Both the position numbers and the translations under genes were made by a program. Positions 22,336 through 33,726 of a stretch of 64,000 nt of DNA are shown piece after piece; positions within the stretch are counted from its first letter, which is position 1; every line of letters starts with the position of its first letter. A model generated the notes under the pieces. That model worked only from the letters and a program-made list of their open reading frames with translations, had not been told where the DNA came from and ran no database searches. Where the stretch lies: positions 16,618,683 to 16,682,682 of the forward strand of contig OZ038468.1 in the NCBI GenBank assembly GCA_964036295.1, given 5' to 3'. Origin of the DNA: Plumapathes pennacea (Eukaryota; Cnidaria; Anthozoa; Antipatharia; Myriopathidae).

Positions 22336-22420
22336 GAATGGTGGCCCCAGCTGTCACCAGAGCGCTGAGAGCGGCGCAAAGCAGTCGAAATAGTTTACCT
22401 CTATTACGGCAATGAAAAAC
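22336..22420 (-). other. possible small exon with hydrophobic segment
   Basis: The minus strand has an acceptor-like TTTGGTTTCCAAG and a strong donor CATCG/GTAAGT enclosing a frame that reads KLFRLLCAALSALVTAGATI. This could be a signal or membrane segment. No start codon is in frame, and the phase does not fit the candidate exon at 21939. Confidence 0.25.
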
Positions 22421-22734
22421 CTTGGAAACCAAAAATTACAGGGAAAAATGTGTAAAATGGCCCCTATTGTGGGCCGAGATCCAAACATGATTAAATTGGC
22501 TTGATCTTACCGACGATAATCGCATCTGCACGAAAAGTAGTGTTTCATTAACGCAGTGCTACGTTTGCAAGTAATTACTTGAGCAAGTAATTTGACGAAT
22601 ATTACTAAAGTTGCAAAACGTTTATGTGTGGATTTCTCGCTACGTTGAAACTAATCCAACTGAGACACTATTGCACAGAATTACGCTTGCCTCGACACTG
22701 TGCAATATCTGTAAAAAGAACTTCAAACCCGGGA

Positions 22735-23155
22735 GAGGGGGGTGGGGGTACTCCCATATATAAGCCATATAAGTATGTGCCGCCGCAAAGGGTATTGTTT
22801 TCAAGCATTTTTAGTCTGAAATAAGGTATAGATTTTGCCTTTTTGGTCTAAAATAGGTATCGATTTTGTCTTTTTGGTCTGGGATAGGGTATGATTTTAA
22901 CAGAGATGTGTCGCTGCAGACATTGCACGGCAAATGGGAGAAAACACCGGGCGGAAATCGTTGCAACAGAAAAAAATATCTCCGAAATAGGGTATACATT
23001 TTGAGGTCAGGTCTGAAATAGGGTATACATTTTATTGTCAGGTCTGAAATACGGTAAAGAAAATCAGATATTTTGGTGTAAAATAGGGTAAAGGGTTTTC
23101 AGGACCGGGCAACCCAAAATTATGATGAATACCTCCCCCCCCCCCCCCCCCCCGG
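22735..23155. repeat. degenerate GGTCTGAAATAGGGTA repeat, ending in poly-C
   Basis: The motif (A/G)GTCTGAAATAGGGTA(T/A) recurs at about 40-60 bp spacing, with ATATAAGCCATATAAGTATG at the left and a run of about 20 C at 23133-23152. Related stretches occur at 31915-32085, 33880-34050 and 34395-34500, and inverted at 2735-2800. Confidence 0.75.
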
Positions 23156-25934
23156 CGAGGGGACTACAAAACAGTTTGACTCTGGGACAAAAACGTACTA
23201 GATTCACCGTGAGATTTAAAACGATTGGTGAGATTTAGCTTTGCCCGAAAATTGCCTTGGAACTTCGTTCGACCAAACGGGTGCTGAAATACAAATTATT
23301 TAATCACACCGGCTGGCGCAGACAGTTTAGGACCCGGTCGCTTGTACTAGACTGGATAGTCAATAACACCTAAGGCTCTAGAGAAAGACGACGGCTTCTT
23401 TGACGTTTGGTTGTGACCATCAAGGCATATGAGCGCCGTTTGCACTTGGAAAGTTGTCCGTTATCAGTCGAGTTACAAGTTCTAGCGGGGCCTCATACAA
23501 AATTAATTTGAGTCTGGAGTGAGCATTTACTGTAGGCGGATTGTCGTGTCATACATATTTCACGCCAGCACCTTCAGTAAACCCCAAACGAGCTTGAGTC
23601 ATTACTAAAGCGAAATGAGTCAGGGCAGTTCAACAGAAGGAACTGTGTCGTCATGCAGGAACATCCGCAACAACGGTTCGTTGAAGTAGTAACATGATCA
23701 GGAATTATAGAAAGGTAAAGCTGGGAGACTTACTGGACTGACCTTATTTTGCGTATTATGTGTAGTCTTACTTGATGTGTTCACCTCGTAAAACCAAGAG
23801 TTCCGGGTTCTAATGTTCACAGCACACCGATGAAACTGAATTTTAAAACGACTTTCATTACTTACAAACAGTGCAATTTGTAGTGGTAGATGTATTCTGG
23901 TTTTAATGAGATTAGTTTAAAAACACCATTCTATTCTTATGTAAACGATTTACAGATTAGCATACGTCATATGTGCACCGTTCACAAAAGCTCAAAACCA
24001 CAATTCTCAGGTACCAGTTTTCTTCAATAGCTTAGCCGTGTATAAATGAATAATGCTGAAGCTGCGATGCCTTTTCCGTACAAAACTGTTCGTGTTAACA
24101 TAAAAGTTCAGAAACTTGGCTAAACCCCTTGCACATACGCCATGCTGGAGGATCAATTAATATACTAAACACATTTTCTCATTTGGGAATTGGGATTCTT
24201 TTTCTCGTGTAAAAGAATTGTTATGGCTCGTAATGAACAAGTGAATCGGATTAGTAATTCCGCAATTACAATGCAAAATAATAAAGGGAAAAGGGAATAC
24301 TATTTGCCGCCACAAAGTGCGGGTTTGTGATAGAGTAGCAGTGATTTTCTCGTTTTATATCAGCTTTATTCAGAATACTATTCCAAAAATACGAATCTAA
24401 ATATCTGAGAATAAAGGGTACTTTGCCCGTTTAATCACTCACTAGATAAACTGATGTTTGTTCTCTAAACAAAGTTGTGTTTGGATAATTGGCCACCAGC
24501 TTACGATTAATTATTGATGGCAAAAAGGTACGGTTCGGGGGCCATATTCACCAAACACTTGCGTACGAACAAAAATGTTCGCAAGTCAGACTTGCGCATA
24601 CTATCTCGCTCAAGATAGTATGCGTAAGTCATTGTTCTGAGGCGTACAGTTATACTTAAGAACATTTTTGTTCGAACGCAAGTTTGGTGAACACGACCCC
24701 AGAGTTTCTGGTGCTAGCCACAACAAATGACTGGGCCAATCTTCGACTAAAATATCCCACTTTTCGAATAAAGGAGCCGCAAGTTTGACGTGGTTTTGCT
24801 GCTATATCTCCTCAACGTCTGAAATAAGATAAGACAAATGTATTGCAAAGAGTCTCGTTTTACCCCAGGAAGTTTTCTAAAAGTTCACACCCTTGAGAAC
24901 AACTATAACTGTCCGCATTATTGAGAATAATGATGTAATCTGACACAAAAAAACCGTAATTTCGCATTGAAGAAGATCTTTAATACAGCTAGTAAGATTA
25001 CATATTTACAACCTCTACAGTCTCGTTTTATACTGAACTGTTGGTTAATTAGTTCTAATGTACAGCCCTTGTAAGATATGTCTCTGATCTGTCTGCATTT
25101 GTATAAAATTAGGTGTGTGCCGTAAACAGTACTCATTTCAAGAAAATTTGCAGAAAATGTTTGAAACATTGTCCATGTCCGCCTTGTATAAGAGAGTTTA
25201 GGTACAGAAAGCGCAATAAATTTTGGCCGGGACAACGTTACGACATCTAACATAGGGAAGTGGCCGCCTCATACTGGTATCGTGGAGTATCAATGTGTAT
25301 TTAGGTTATGGCTTATTTGATCATTGTATTTTTTGTCCAACTCCATAATTAACGTGCGAATATTACATAGTAACGTGTAAATAACCTCATAGTAATAATG
25401 TGCAAAATATACAACCGTTTCCACGATGCTCGGGGAAAACTGATTGTATTATAAATGTAAGTATCCGAACCACAGAGCCAAACATTTCATCCGTCCTCGG
25501 CTATTATGGCGCCAGGTGGTCGTTTTTGGTAAATTCTTACCCTCCCCACCCCCCCCCCCCCCCCTTGAATCAATGACGTATACCTGTTTTTGATCAGCAT
25601 TCCTTTAGTTAAGAATTCAAGAATTACTGACCAGTATTACGCTCTATCTGTTATCACCAGTTTACGAGTGGTCTACAAAAACTGTACGAAGATGCACGAC
25701 AGATTGTCGATTGTTGCCGACCAATGAAGAGCCGTCTAGTATGCTGCTGTCATCGCTTCGTGATGGCAACTTGATTGCGGTCCACTGAACTCAACCGATC
25801 GTGCGCCTTGAAAAGTTGCAGCTGACCGTAACGTATTGCACCGCTGACTCATCAAAGAAAGTGAGTTGAAGAAAGTGTCCACGTTGACTTCTTTGTTTCC
25901 CATCATTTAGTTTATCAATATAAAATTACTCGTT
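23156..25934. other. intergenic, no supported gene
   Basis: Apart from the hairpin at 24540-24702 and a poly-C run at 25546-25564, this is AT-rich single-copy-looking DNA. The longest frame (minus, 25253-24918) has no start context, splice sites or recognisable domain. Confidence 0.5.
24540..24702. mobile_element. ~160-bp hairpin MITE
   Basis: TTCACCAAACACTTGCGT...GAACAAAAATGTTC at the left mirrors GAACATTTTTGTTCGAACGC...TTTGGTGAA at the right, with a second inner hairpin (ACTATCTCGCTCAAGATAGT). It appears to be a solo non-autonomous element. Confidence 0.8.
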
Positions 25935-26195
25935 TCACCAGCTTAGAAGTAAACACAGATGAGTGGCCGAAACGGCCGCAAGTAGAACCCAGTTCCCCGA
26001 CACCGCAGAACTTTTGCTTTTTTGGGCGGCCTCGCTTTCAACTGTTAATGCCGTGCCGTCGTCCTCGGGGCCTGGTGCCAAGGCAACCAAAGCGGCGGTT
26101 ATGTTGTGTCGAGCTCGGACCGTGAGGGAACTGGAGAGCACTAAAAAGCACCAGAGTAAAATCCCGAGCAAGTTTCTGTTCATGACTGCGCGCAT
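25935..26195 (-). CDS. tiny secreted, GPI-anchor-like protein (86 aa)
   Basis: Start at ATG 26195 (a second in-frame ATG at 26183 is possible). It lies 11 nt inside an exon whose acceptor TTCTTGTGTTTCAG ends at about 26207, so at least one untranslated exon lies upstream. Residues 5-22 (NLLGILLWCFLVLSSSLT) form a signal peptide. The mature part is only about 40 residues, acidic and Ser/Ala-rich, with one N-glycosylation site (NIT). The C-terminus is a hydrophobic stretch (WVLLAAVSATHLCLLLSW) preceded by small residues (SSAVSGN), the layout of a GPI-attachment signal. A CD52-like small glycopeptide is the nearest architectural analogy, with no homology claimed. It could instead be a single-pass or spurious protein. 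Function unknown. Confidence 0.5.
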   Translation of the reverse strand: MRAVMNRNLLGILLWCFLVLSSSLTVRARHNITAALVALAPGPEDDGTALTVESEAAQKSKSSAVSGNWVLLAAVSATHLCLLLSW

Positions 26196-29100
26196 GAGAT
26201 GAAATTCTGAAACACAAGAAATAAGAAGAAGATATAAATACAACACGATGACATGCAACCGCTGACCGGCGTACCGGCATGAACTAAGCACCAGAGAGAG
26301 GCTACTGACGCAGCGCGCGCATGCTCTGTGGGACTCTGCGGGTGTCAGAGCTGTGAACAAACGGAACTCAGCGACTGGATCCGGGTACCCGCCACAGGTC
26401 CTTTGACCGAGTCAGGCGGCCAACAAATTGACAACCGCTCGATGTTTGAAATTTGACGAATGTACCCGAAATGATTCATCAGTTTGCAATAATCGAGAGA
26501 GAAAAGTAGGCAATCTTAACAATTAAAATTAAGTGCCAGATAATTTAACACACGCTGTAAATTGTAATAGAAATGGAGATGGGATCAAAAATTCCAAATA
26601 GTTTACCAATAAAATCTAGTTCAGAGATAGCGCTTACAATTATTGAATGCGCTCTTGGTTTGACGGGAAAGGGGAGATAATCTCTGTCCCCATAACTGAA
26701 TTAATGGAAAGCGCACAAAGTATCTACCTGCTTACTTAACAACAAACGAGAACGGCCTAATTCCGTCCGTCTTTTAGTTCGCCACTTTACGGGCTTCAGC
26801 CAGCACCTTGTTAACAATAGATAGATTACCGATATCCAGCGTAGAGTAATTTAACAGCATAAAGCAGTCACAACGGCTCCGGTCCTTTTCCTTTTCCTCT
26901 CTCGGAAATTACGATCACATACCAACGCTAAACAGTCCGGCGACCAAACAAAAACACTCTGGCCCACGATCAACCAAATTTTTGTTTATCCAATTACGAA
27001 ATAAGAGCAGACGCAAAAACTGACCTTTTCTGACTGAACGAGAACATACCTTGTCAAAATTCTGGTGCGGCCTTTCAGCTTCTCGTATTCTTTCAATTCA
27101 CTTTCTGAAAAAGGTTCCCTGCTCGTTCATTTGGAAATTAGCTTCAATTAACCTCAACCAATCAAACTTGCCGGGCGCTAGTTTATTGACGTCACGCGTG
27201 GATGTGTCGGCCTTCAAGCGTTTGATCGATGACCTCACCACACGAGCGCTTTGGTCATAGCGTAAACTTGCATAACAAATAAGGGGGGCGAGGTAGCGTT
27301 CTTGTAAGATTACGTTAACTTGGAGAACATTGACATTCATGAACGTCTGTTGCACTCTCTAATTGCAACACTCGCTCGAGATATGGGACAGTGAAGAGGG
27401 CGAGGTTGAAGCAATGGAACGCTAGTACTTGGGATAGTTTTAGACTACGTCGGCTTGGAGAAAAAACCTATGATGAATCGACTAGGGGTCGATTCATGTG
27501 TGGAAACCGGATGCCTGTTAAGATTTTTGAGCTGACATTTCGAGCGTTAGTCCTTCGTCGGAGCAAAGCTGGTGTGTTTGGTTTGCTTTCTTTACTCTCT
27601 CATAGCCACCTGAGTGTACGAGGTAACTTGCGGTACGGGTTTTTGTTTTCAATTTTTGATTGGGGGCAGTTTGATCCTTGTTCGCTTTTTAAAGGTGAGA
27701 TACCTGACTGGAAGGACAGGTGAGTGGCTTCGGGTATTCGGTTTGTCTGAATGGATCCTTTTGAAACTTCGATATGCAAACTGACACAGAGACGACGCAA
27801 AAGCTCGTAGCTCTCGCAAATAGAAATATCTGATATAAGTAAAGATTACGGAAACTATTGTTATAGCTCACCATAAAAAAAGGAAAACTGGAGAGCGCTC
27901 ACGAGTTAATCCTTTAACTCCCAAACTCAAAATACAAATTCTCCCAACCATAAAATAAGAAAATGTTTGAGTGATAACAAGAGAATTTATGTTCTTATCA
28001 GCTGTCATTTGAGCAAGGTATCAAATGCCAAATTCTCCATACTGTATGATATATCTCTGGTGGGAGACTGAAAAGAGAAAATTGAAGTTGATCACTCTTG
28101 GGAGCGAAAGGGTTAAATCCTTCACATGAAACATTTCAAAATTTAGAAGAAACTATAGCGAGCCTAGAACATCCGGAGGAGTCGAAAACAGACGAAATAG
28201 AAGTAAGAGCGAGAACAAGTTGGCACGAGGTCAGAGAGAAGAGTAATAAATGCTTTTTTAGTCAAGAAAAACGAAATCATGTCCGAAAACATCGCGACTT
28301 TTCAGGCGATTAGTTTCTCAGACATTTCTCAGTAGGAAAACTATAAACTGACAATCTCCTCTTTAAGGTTTGAAATATCCAACAACCAGAAGACAGCCAC
28401 CTACTTCCGTCTGTCCATTTTGTTTTAAACGAACCGACAGTTTCTCGGCGCACGCTTTTTGTTTCGGCTTTTCAGGGTTGTGCTGTGATCGGGTAGCATG
28501 CAAAGCTTCAATAGTGGTACCTGCTTGCATGTTTATAGTTTCGTCTCGGTCTGAACCGATAAGCGATGCATGATACAATGTACAAATTGTTCCTCTGAAC
28601 TCGCAAGAAACGAGATGATTTTTCGTGATGGGAGTGACTACTATACAGTTATCCACGGACACTGAATACATACATCGATGAGCACATTGTTTATGTCCGC
28701 ATCAACATGTAGGAACCGTGCACGTTCATTAATGCACTTACCTCCCGTCCCGTGATTTTGTCAGGATTCTTGGGTCACAGGGTGAGGATGTTACAGAATT
28801 AATGGAAGATGGGGGAAAATGCCCTTTTCTTTTTCTCTTCTTTATAACCTAAGTGAAAAAAGAACTCATGTGGTAGTAGACGGAATCAGTCAAAGCCGCT
28901 ATCAAGTCAAAGTTTTAACTTGTTTTCCCGCAGGGGCAATTTTTATTGCCCCTCCCGCTTATAGTGTGTTTTCCCCGCCAGCACACTCTCCTGTTTAAAC
29001 TAACTTGTTTATGTTCACCAACAGAATTACAAGCAAATTTAAACAACAGTGCAAAACTAAACAAAAATGTGCTGCACAGCACGGACATGCGCATCTGCTC

Positions 29101-30085
29101 GCTTTCTCCCAGGCCTCCCTGTCTGGCGCTATTTATTATCGCTAGGAAGGGATGCCGGGAAGACGGAGAGTGAAGAATGTTGCGCACAAAAACAAAAGTT
29201 AGTAGCTGTAATAAAGGAACGGTTTTAGTTACAAAACAACGTGCGGTGCAAGTAATCGTAATTCGCACTCGCCATTAACCAATAATCAGCATCTAGTCAT
29301 TTTCCGAGCAGCCGTGGGAGCATAGAAGTAAAGAAAAAGCATATATTTATTTTCCGTAACTTTGAGCTCAATAGCAGCCCAGTTTCAGAAAGAAAATTTG
29401 TACTGAAGACCGTGTGTGATGTATTGCCGTAGGTAATTTCTATAGTATATATTACTTTTTCAAGGGGCAAGAACTTAGACGAACAAACAGGTTGTTTTAC
29501 AGTCAGTACATTTGAGATATTATAGAGATTATAGGTGAAAACTAAACTTTTATTTACACAGTTTGCTTTCTGAAGCTTTATGACTCACAAATATAACTTT
29601 GGATATGCTTATCCTGCTGTCAATTTCTACCCTCAGAAGGCTAATATTACACCACCCGAATATACAAGTCTTATGAACTGTTTCCTTTTTTGTAAACAAA
29701 TTGAACAAAATGAAGCCGGCGGCTTTATATCCGTTCCCAAGTTACTGTTGGATTCACGGGAGGAATGTAATAATTTCCTCACTTCACCACCTCGTTATTC
29801 CCTGGAGTTATCTGTCTGCAAATAAAAGTGTATAGAGTGAAACTGAAAACGACGGTTTTCAATGCATATATTAAACAAGCTGTGGCTGCTGATAAGTAAG
29901 CGTTCTATTGATTAAAGAGAGGAGTTTCTTAATTTTCCTGACTAAACTTTCAACTTAGTAAATTAACCCCAGAAATGCCCAAAACACAAATTCTCGGTTC
30001 AGTAAGAGCAGTAGTACTACGCTATCGACGCGAATATAGTTCCGACATGTAATAATATAAGTGTAAGCTACACCAGGTTGGATCA
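26196..30085. other. intergenic, repeats only
   Basis: Upstream of the small GPI-like gene the DNA is fairly CpG-rich to about 26400 and may hold its promoter and leader exon. Further on are a half-element at 27410-27565 related to 35010-35266 and a complete TTAA MITE at 27906-28116. A frame at 28098-28313 and one at 29580-29825 look slightly protein-like but have no splice or family support. Confidence 0.45.
27906..28116. mobile_element. TTAA-flanked CACTCCCAAG-family MITE, copy
   Basis: TTAATCCTTTAACTCCCAAA at the left and TTGGGAGCGAAAGGGTTAA at the right, in the opposite orientation to the 12853-13064 copy, with the same internal blocks (AAAATTGAAGTTGATCACTC). Confidence 0.8.
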
Positions 30086-30102
30086 GTGTCTTTATTCAGT
30101 TT
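30086..30102 (-). terminator. polyadenylation signal of the TMEM163-like gene
   Basis: AATAAA on the minus strand (30096-30091) lies about 12 nt after the TGA stop, in the context CTGAATAAAGACAC. This gives a very short 3' UTR unless a distal site is used. Confidence 0.6.
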
Positions 30103-30107
30103 TTTGT

Positions 30108-30920
30108 TCATTTGGGCTTCAAAACACCAGCGATCTGGATAATCAGTTTCACACCGTACACTGCTGAAATAGTCCCGATAACAAGTGCAACGATGTGATC
30201 CGTGAACCAGAGGTCGGGCTGGGTTTGCCGGTAAATGAACGTCGAAACAAGAATTCCTGCGGACATGGCTGCAGCTAACCACGAATCAATGGCAGCAGTT
30301 TTGAGACACTGGCTTTGAAGCCTGCAAGATATACAGTGTTGGACGTAACCCAACAAGGTAAAGAACACCAAGCTTGCGCTCAGAGTTATTATGAGCTCGT
30401 CCGGTTTTTCCGGGTGATCTTGGTGTGAAAGGTGCAACGAAGAGTCTGTAATGGTCGCGATGCCGCCAACGATAAAACTCAGCGCTATGATCAGGGTTGC
30501 ACTCTTTTCCCTCTTCGGCCCAATGTCTCCGTTTTTCACGTCCCGAAACCTCCAGGCGACGACCAGCGAGCAGAACGAACCAAGCAGGGCATCGAACGCG
30601 CTGGCAAAGATTGACGAGCTTTCCGTTTCTTTGCTCACAATGAAGGAAGCTAAACTAAAAGTCATCGTCCCAAAAATTGCGACTATACTCACACCCAGGG
30701 CCGCGCGACACCATTTCTCGCGTACTTTCTGCGGTAAAAGGAATGTATCTTTTTCCTTGGTGTCTTCGTATGTGTAGGAGACGCATTCTTTGTCGGCTGC
30801 TGACATTTCTTCGGCATTTTCATCGTCAAACGCCTCGTCCAGGCTTGAGCTTCGGCCGCTATGTACAGGAGATGTGGGTCTGCTGGATTCCTGTTGCTTT
30901 AACTCGACTTCTTCACTCAT
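30108..30920 (-). CDS. TMEM163-like transmembrane protein (270 aa), intronless coding region
   Basis: The family resembles cation-diffusion-facilitator membrane domains; vertebrate TMEM163 binds and exports zinc at synaptic and lysosomal vesicles. Residues 1-70 form an acidic, Ser-rich cytosolic tail (SRPTSPVHSGRSSSLDEAF). Six membrane segments follow: about 73-95 (AALGVSIVAIFGTMTFSLAS), 104-122 (SAFDALLGSFCSLVVAW), 139-158, 175-195, 211-229 and 239-262. Marks shared with TMEM163 are FAFDALL-like FASAFDALLGSFCSLVVAWR after TM1, DSWLAAAMSAGILVS in TM5 and a C-terminal AVYGVKLIIQI. The polar Asp residues in TM2 and TM5 correspond to the metal-site positions of the family. The whole coding region is one exon, whereas the human gene is split. 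A 5' untranslated exon is possible (TTCTTCTGCAAG before the start). Confidence 0.8.
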   Translation of the reverse strand: MSEEVELKQQESSRPTSPVHSGRSSSLDEAFDDENAEEMSAADKECVSYTYEDTKEKDTFLLPQKVREKWCRAALGVSIVAIFGTMTFSLASFIVSKETESSSIFASAFDALLGSFCSLVVAWRFRDVKNGDIGPKREKSATLIIALSFIVGGIATITDSSLHLSHQDHPEKPDELIITLSASLVFFTLLGYVQHCISCRLQSQCLKTAAIDSWLAAAMSAGILVSTFIYRQTQPDLWFTDHIVALVIGTISAVYGVKLIIQIAGVLKPK

Positions 30921-31914
30921 TTGGTACTCAATTCACTTGCAGAAGAAAGCAGTGACCTGCTCGGAAACAAATTATTAGTGTGTTAAAGCACGAGAAAGTG
31001 TCTCTTGTCGAATTCTTCATCTCATTGCTCGTCCGTTCGTCTAATTTCGGCCGTCACTCAAATGGCATAGAGTTCTGTAGTCTTAAGTCACTTATAACAA
31101 TACAAAATCAGAGCTAAGAAGACTTACCGATTGTAAAGAGCAAAGTGTCTTCTCTGAGCACGATTTTGTGCGGCATGCTTGTTTAAAACAATTTTCTTGA
31201 ATATCTGAATACAAAACAGGGCACTGTCCAAATAAGTTTGGATTGAACAGCCATAGTTTATTACGTTCTGATTGATGGTTGTGTAGCACGACTGACAAGT
31301 TCTTTTGTGTCCACAGACCCTTACACTTCATTGCCATAGCAACCCTCAGTGGAATTTAAGACAGTTGTCATTAGCATAGGTCGGAGAGCTTTCCAAAGAC
31401 TCAAACAAACAAATGCACAGTCTGCTTATAGGTGTTACTCGCGAAGGAAATGTAAATTTAGTGATACGGCGAGAAGTGACCGGCCAAATTGTTTGTTGTC
31501 TGGGCAAAGTTAGCCAATTCGAATACGTAAGGACAGAACCCCATCAAACGGTGAAACTCTATCTCTTTAGTTATTTCACTCCTGGAGGTAAAATATGGGC
31601 AATTGTAACCCAAAAAAATTTCTCTCCTGAACGGTTAAATAAAATCTAAAGATGTGACCATTCAAATGAAATCTCTCACCGGGCACTCGTTCTATTAATG
31701 GCAGTGATGACCTTGGTGGGCAGGATTATTTGCATTTTTAAGTTTAATTGGACACAGAAAAATGACAGTGTTCGCAACTCTCTAGTTAGTGAATAAGTGA
31801 TCCGATCGAGGACTGAATTTGTGCACGGAAAAAAAAAAGAAAAAGAAGACAAGGCTTCCAACGTTTGTTAAATTGTGGGACTTGGTGACCACGTGCACGG
31901 GCCTACACGACCAC

Positions 31915-32085
31915 CATTATGGGGAAGTATGTGCCGCCATAAAGGGTATCGTTTTTCAGCATTTTAGACTGAAGTAGGGTATCGATTTTGAGCATTTGGT
32001 CTGAAATAGGCTGGTAGATTTTGGTATTTGGTCTGAAACAGGGTTTTCAAAGCCAGGGTACTTACTTTGCTCACCTATGGTCTTG
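31915..32085. repeat. GGTCTGAAATAGGG-type repeat fragment
   Basis: It shares AAGTATGTGCCGCCATAAAGGGTATCG and GGTCTGAAATAGG motifs with 22735-23155. The rest of 30921-33726 consists of repeat elements listed separately and AT-rich sequence without a supported gene. Confidence 0.65.
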
Positions 32086-32094
32086 TTTCATTTC

Positions 32095-32445
32095 ATATCG
32101 CTCTGGAACGTACAAATCGTGTTAGTTTTTCTACATAAACGCAAACTTTGCAGATTGACCTTCGTCCACACGTACCGGTAAATACGGTCACGAAAACGGA
32201 AACTTCTGAAAACGCTTTCCAGAGTGGAAACTTTTGAATACGATGTGTATCGTATACGTGTGGATGGGTAAAAACGTAAACATTTCAAAGCACCCGCCAG
32301 ATTCGTTTTCTTGCAAGAAGGATAATTTCACTGAAAACGCAAACTTTTGGAAACGGTTGTTCATCTGAAAACGATGTCGCGTGGACGCAATACTTTTACT
32401 CCGTTTTCAGTGAAACGAAAACGTAAACTGATGAAAACGCATCAC
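32095..32445. repeat. GAAAACG-rich inverted-repeat element
   Basis: Multiple direct and inverted copies of GAAAACG/CGTTTTC and GGAAACTT occur around a central CGATGTGTATCGTATACGTG palindrome. Both ends carry GTAAACGC/CGTTTTCAT-type sequence. It is probably a hairpin-type MITE; exact ends are unclear. Confidence 0.55.
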
Positions 32446-32515
32446 AACTAATTTTTATTATATTTAATAATAATGTATATTAACTATACAAATTTCTGTT
32501 AGCAAATAATATTAT

Positions 32516-32828
32516 TGGAGCGGTTTTCGGACAAATGTCGAAAACCAAAACCAAAGTAAGCACTCCATCAATCTTTATCGCAATAAAGACTTCAACCAAT
32601 CAGAACTCCAAAGTAATTTGCATTTGGTGTCCGATGTCACAATCAGAGTCCGAGGAAAGGCCAGCTTCACCACTTGCTTGCGTGTGAAGATCGCAACCAT
32701 GCTTTTCGGCCTGATTGGCCAAGGATGCTGCTAAGAATGTTTGGACCAATCCTAAAGCTTAGAAAGCGCAAGATCAAAGCAATTACACGATTACTTTAGA
32801 CAGTCAAAAAACGGCTCTATTTTTGCAT
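32516..32828. mobile_element. ~310-bp MITE (GGAGCGGTTTTCGGACAAATG family)
   Basis: GAGCGGTTTTCGGACAAATG at the left is mirrored by GACAGTCAAAAAACGGCTC at the right. It contains AACCAATCAGAACTCC and GGACCAATCCTAAAGC segments. Partial relatives lie at 7489-7625, 17590-17720 and 53172-53350. Confidence 0.7.
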
Positions 32829-33093
32829 TTTAAATCACCACACTAGTGATCAACTTAAAACTTCTCTTCCCTTCTCTTATTAAATGTATAACACACAGTA
32901 AAGAGAATTTAGTATTCGATAGCAAGTTCAAATGAAATCTGATGGAATGATAAATTCTCGCTTTGCCACTCATAAGCTTTCTTCATAAATCATTAGGAGA
33001 ATCTCTACTATAATACTATGTGTGCATGGTAACTATATATTACAGTAATAAATGTCCCGCGTGGGCAGCTAAAGTGAAATTACAAATCATCTA

Positions 33094-33332
33094 GGCCCGG
33101 TTTTTCGAAAGCCGATTAAGCTAATTCAGGATTAACAAAATTCTTTCTCTCGACCTTTCTGCCAATAAACTGCAGTGTTTTGTTCGAAGGTGGGTTAAAA
33201 AGCTTGTTCCAGCTTAAAACATACCAAGAAAGTCGCTGTGGATGAATCCTTCACATTTTCAGGCTTCTAAATGACAAGAAAGTTTAGACCTAATCCAGGA
33301 TTAACCTAATCGTGCTTTAAAAAACTGGGCGC
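33094..33332. mobile_element. MITE, GGGCCCGGTTTTTCAAAGC family, copy 2
   Basis: It is inverted relative to the copy at 1872-2111 and aligns along its whole length (TTCGAACAAAACTTTGCAGT and AAGTCGCTGTGGA blocks). The terminal repeats are intact apart from a few substitutions. Confidence 0.8.
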
Positions 33333-33726
33333 TGATGAATCTGAATGTCAAACACAAAGGCAGACAACGCGTCTTTAGATTGCAACTAACGGGATATCTT
33401 AGGAACAATCCGTTCATATAAGCAGCTCGCCAAGGAGCATTTCTACTTTTTGAAAATTTTGAAAATATTTGAAAATGCTACAAAGCGTAAGTCTTATGTA
33501 AATAGTTTATAAATTTCTTTCGTTCTCAAAGTAGCTGTGGGTTATTCTGCTTCACAAAACATGGCAAAAAAAATTAACTAAATTTTGACACCAGGTCGTT
33601 CCCCTATCTGAAACACGTTCTTTTTCAGTTATTTTACTTCGCCAGGATTGCAGTGCCTGCGCCACATCAGCAGGGTTAAACTCCGTCCCAGGCCATTGCG
33701 TGACATTTTTCGGCTCTGCTAGTAGG

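Noticed and set aside
27391..27723. 110-codon plus-strand frame
   Set aside because: It overlaps a half-copy of the inverted-repeat element seen at 35010-35266; a transposon-derived frame without coding marks.
28098..28313. 71-codon charged frame
   Set aside because: It starts within a TTAA-type MITE and has no clear splice borders.
29580..29825. 81-codon plus-strand frame with several Cys and Pro
   Set aside because: It looks mildly protein-like but has no signal peptide, splice sites or homology I recognise.
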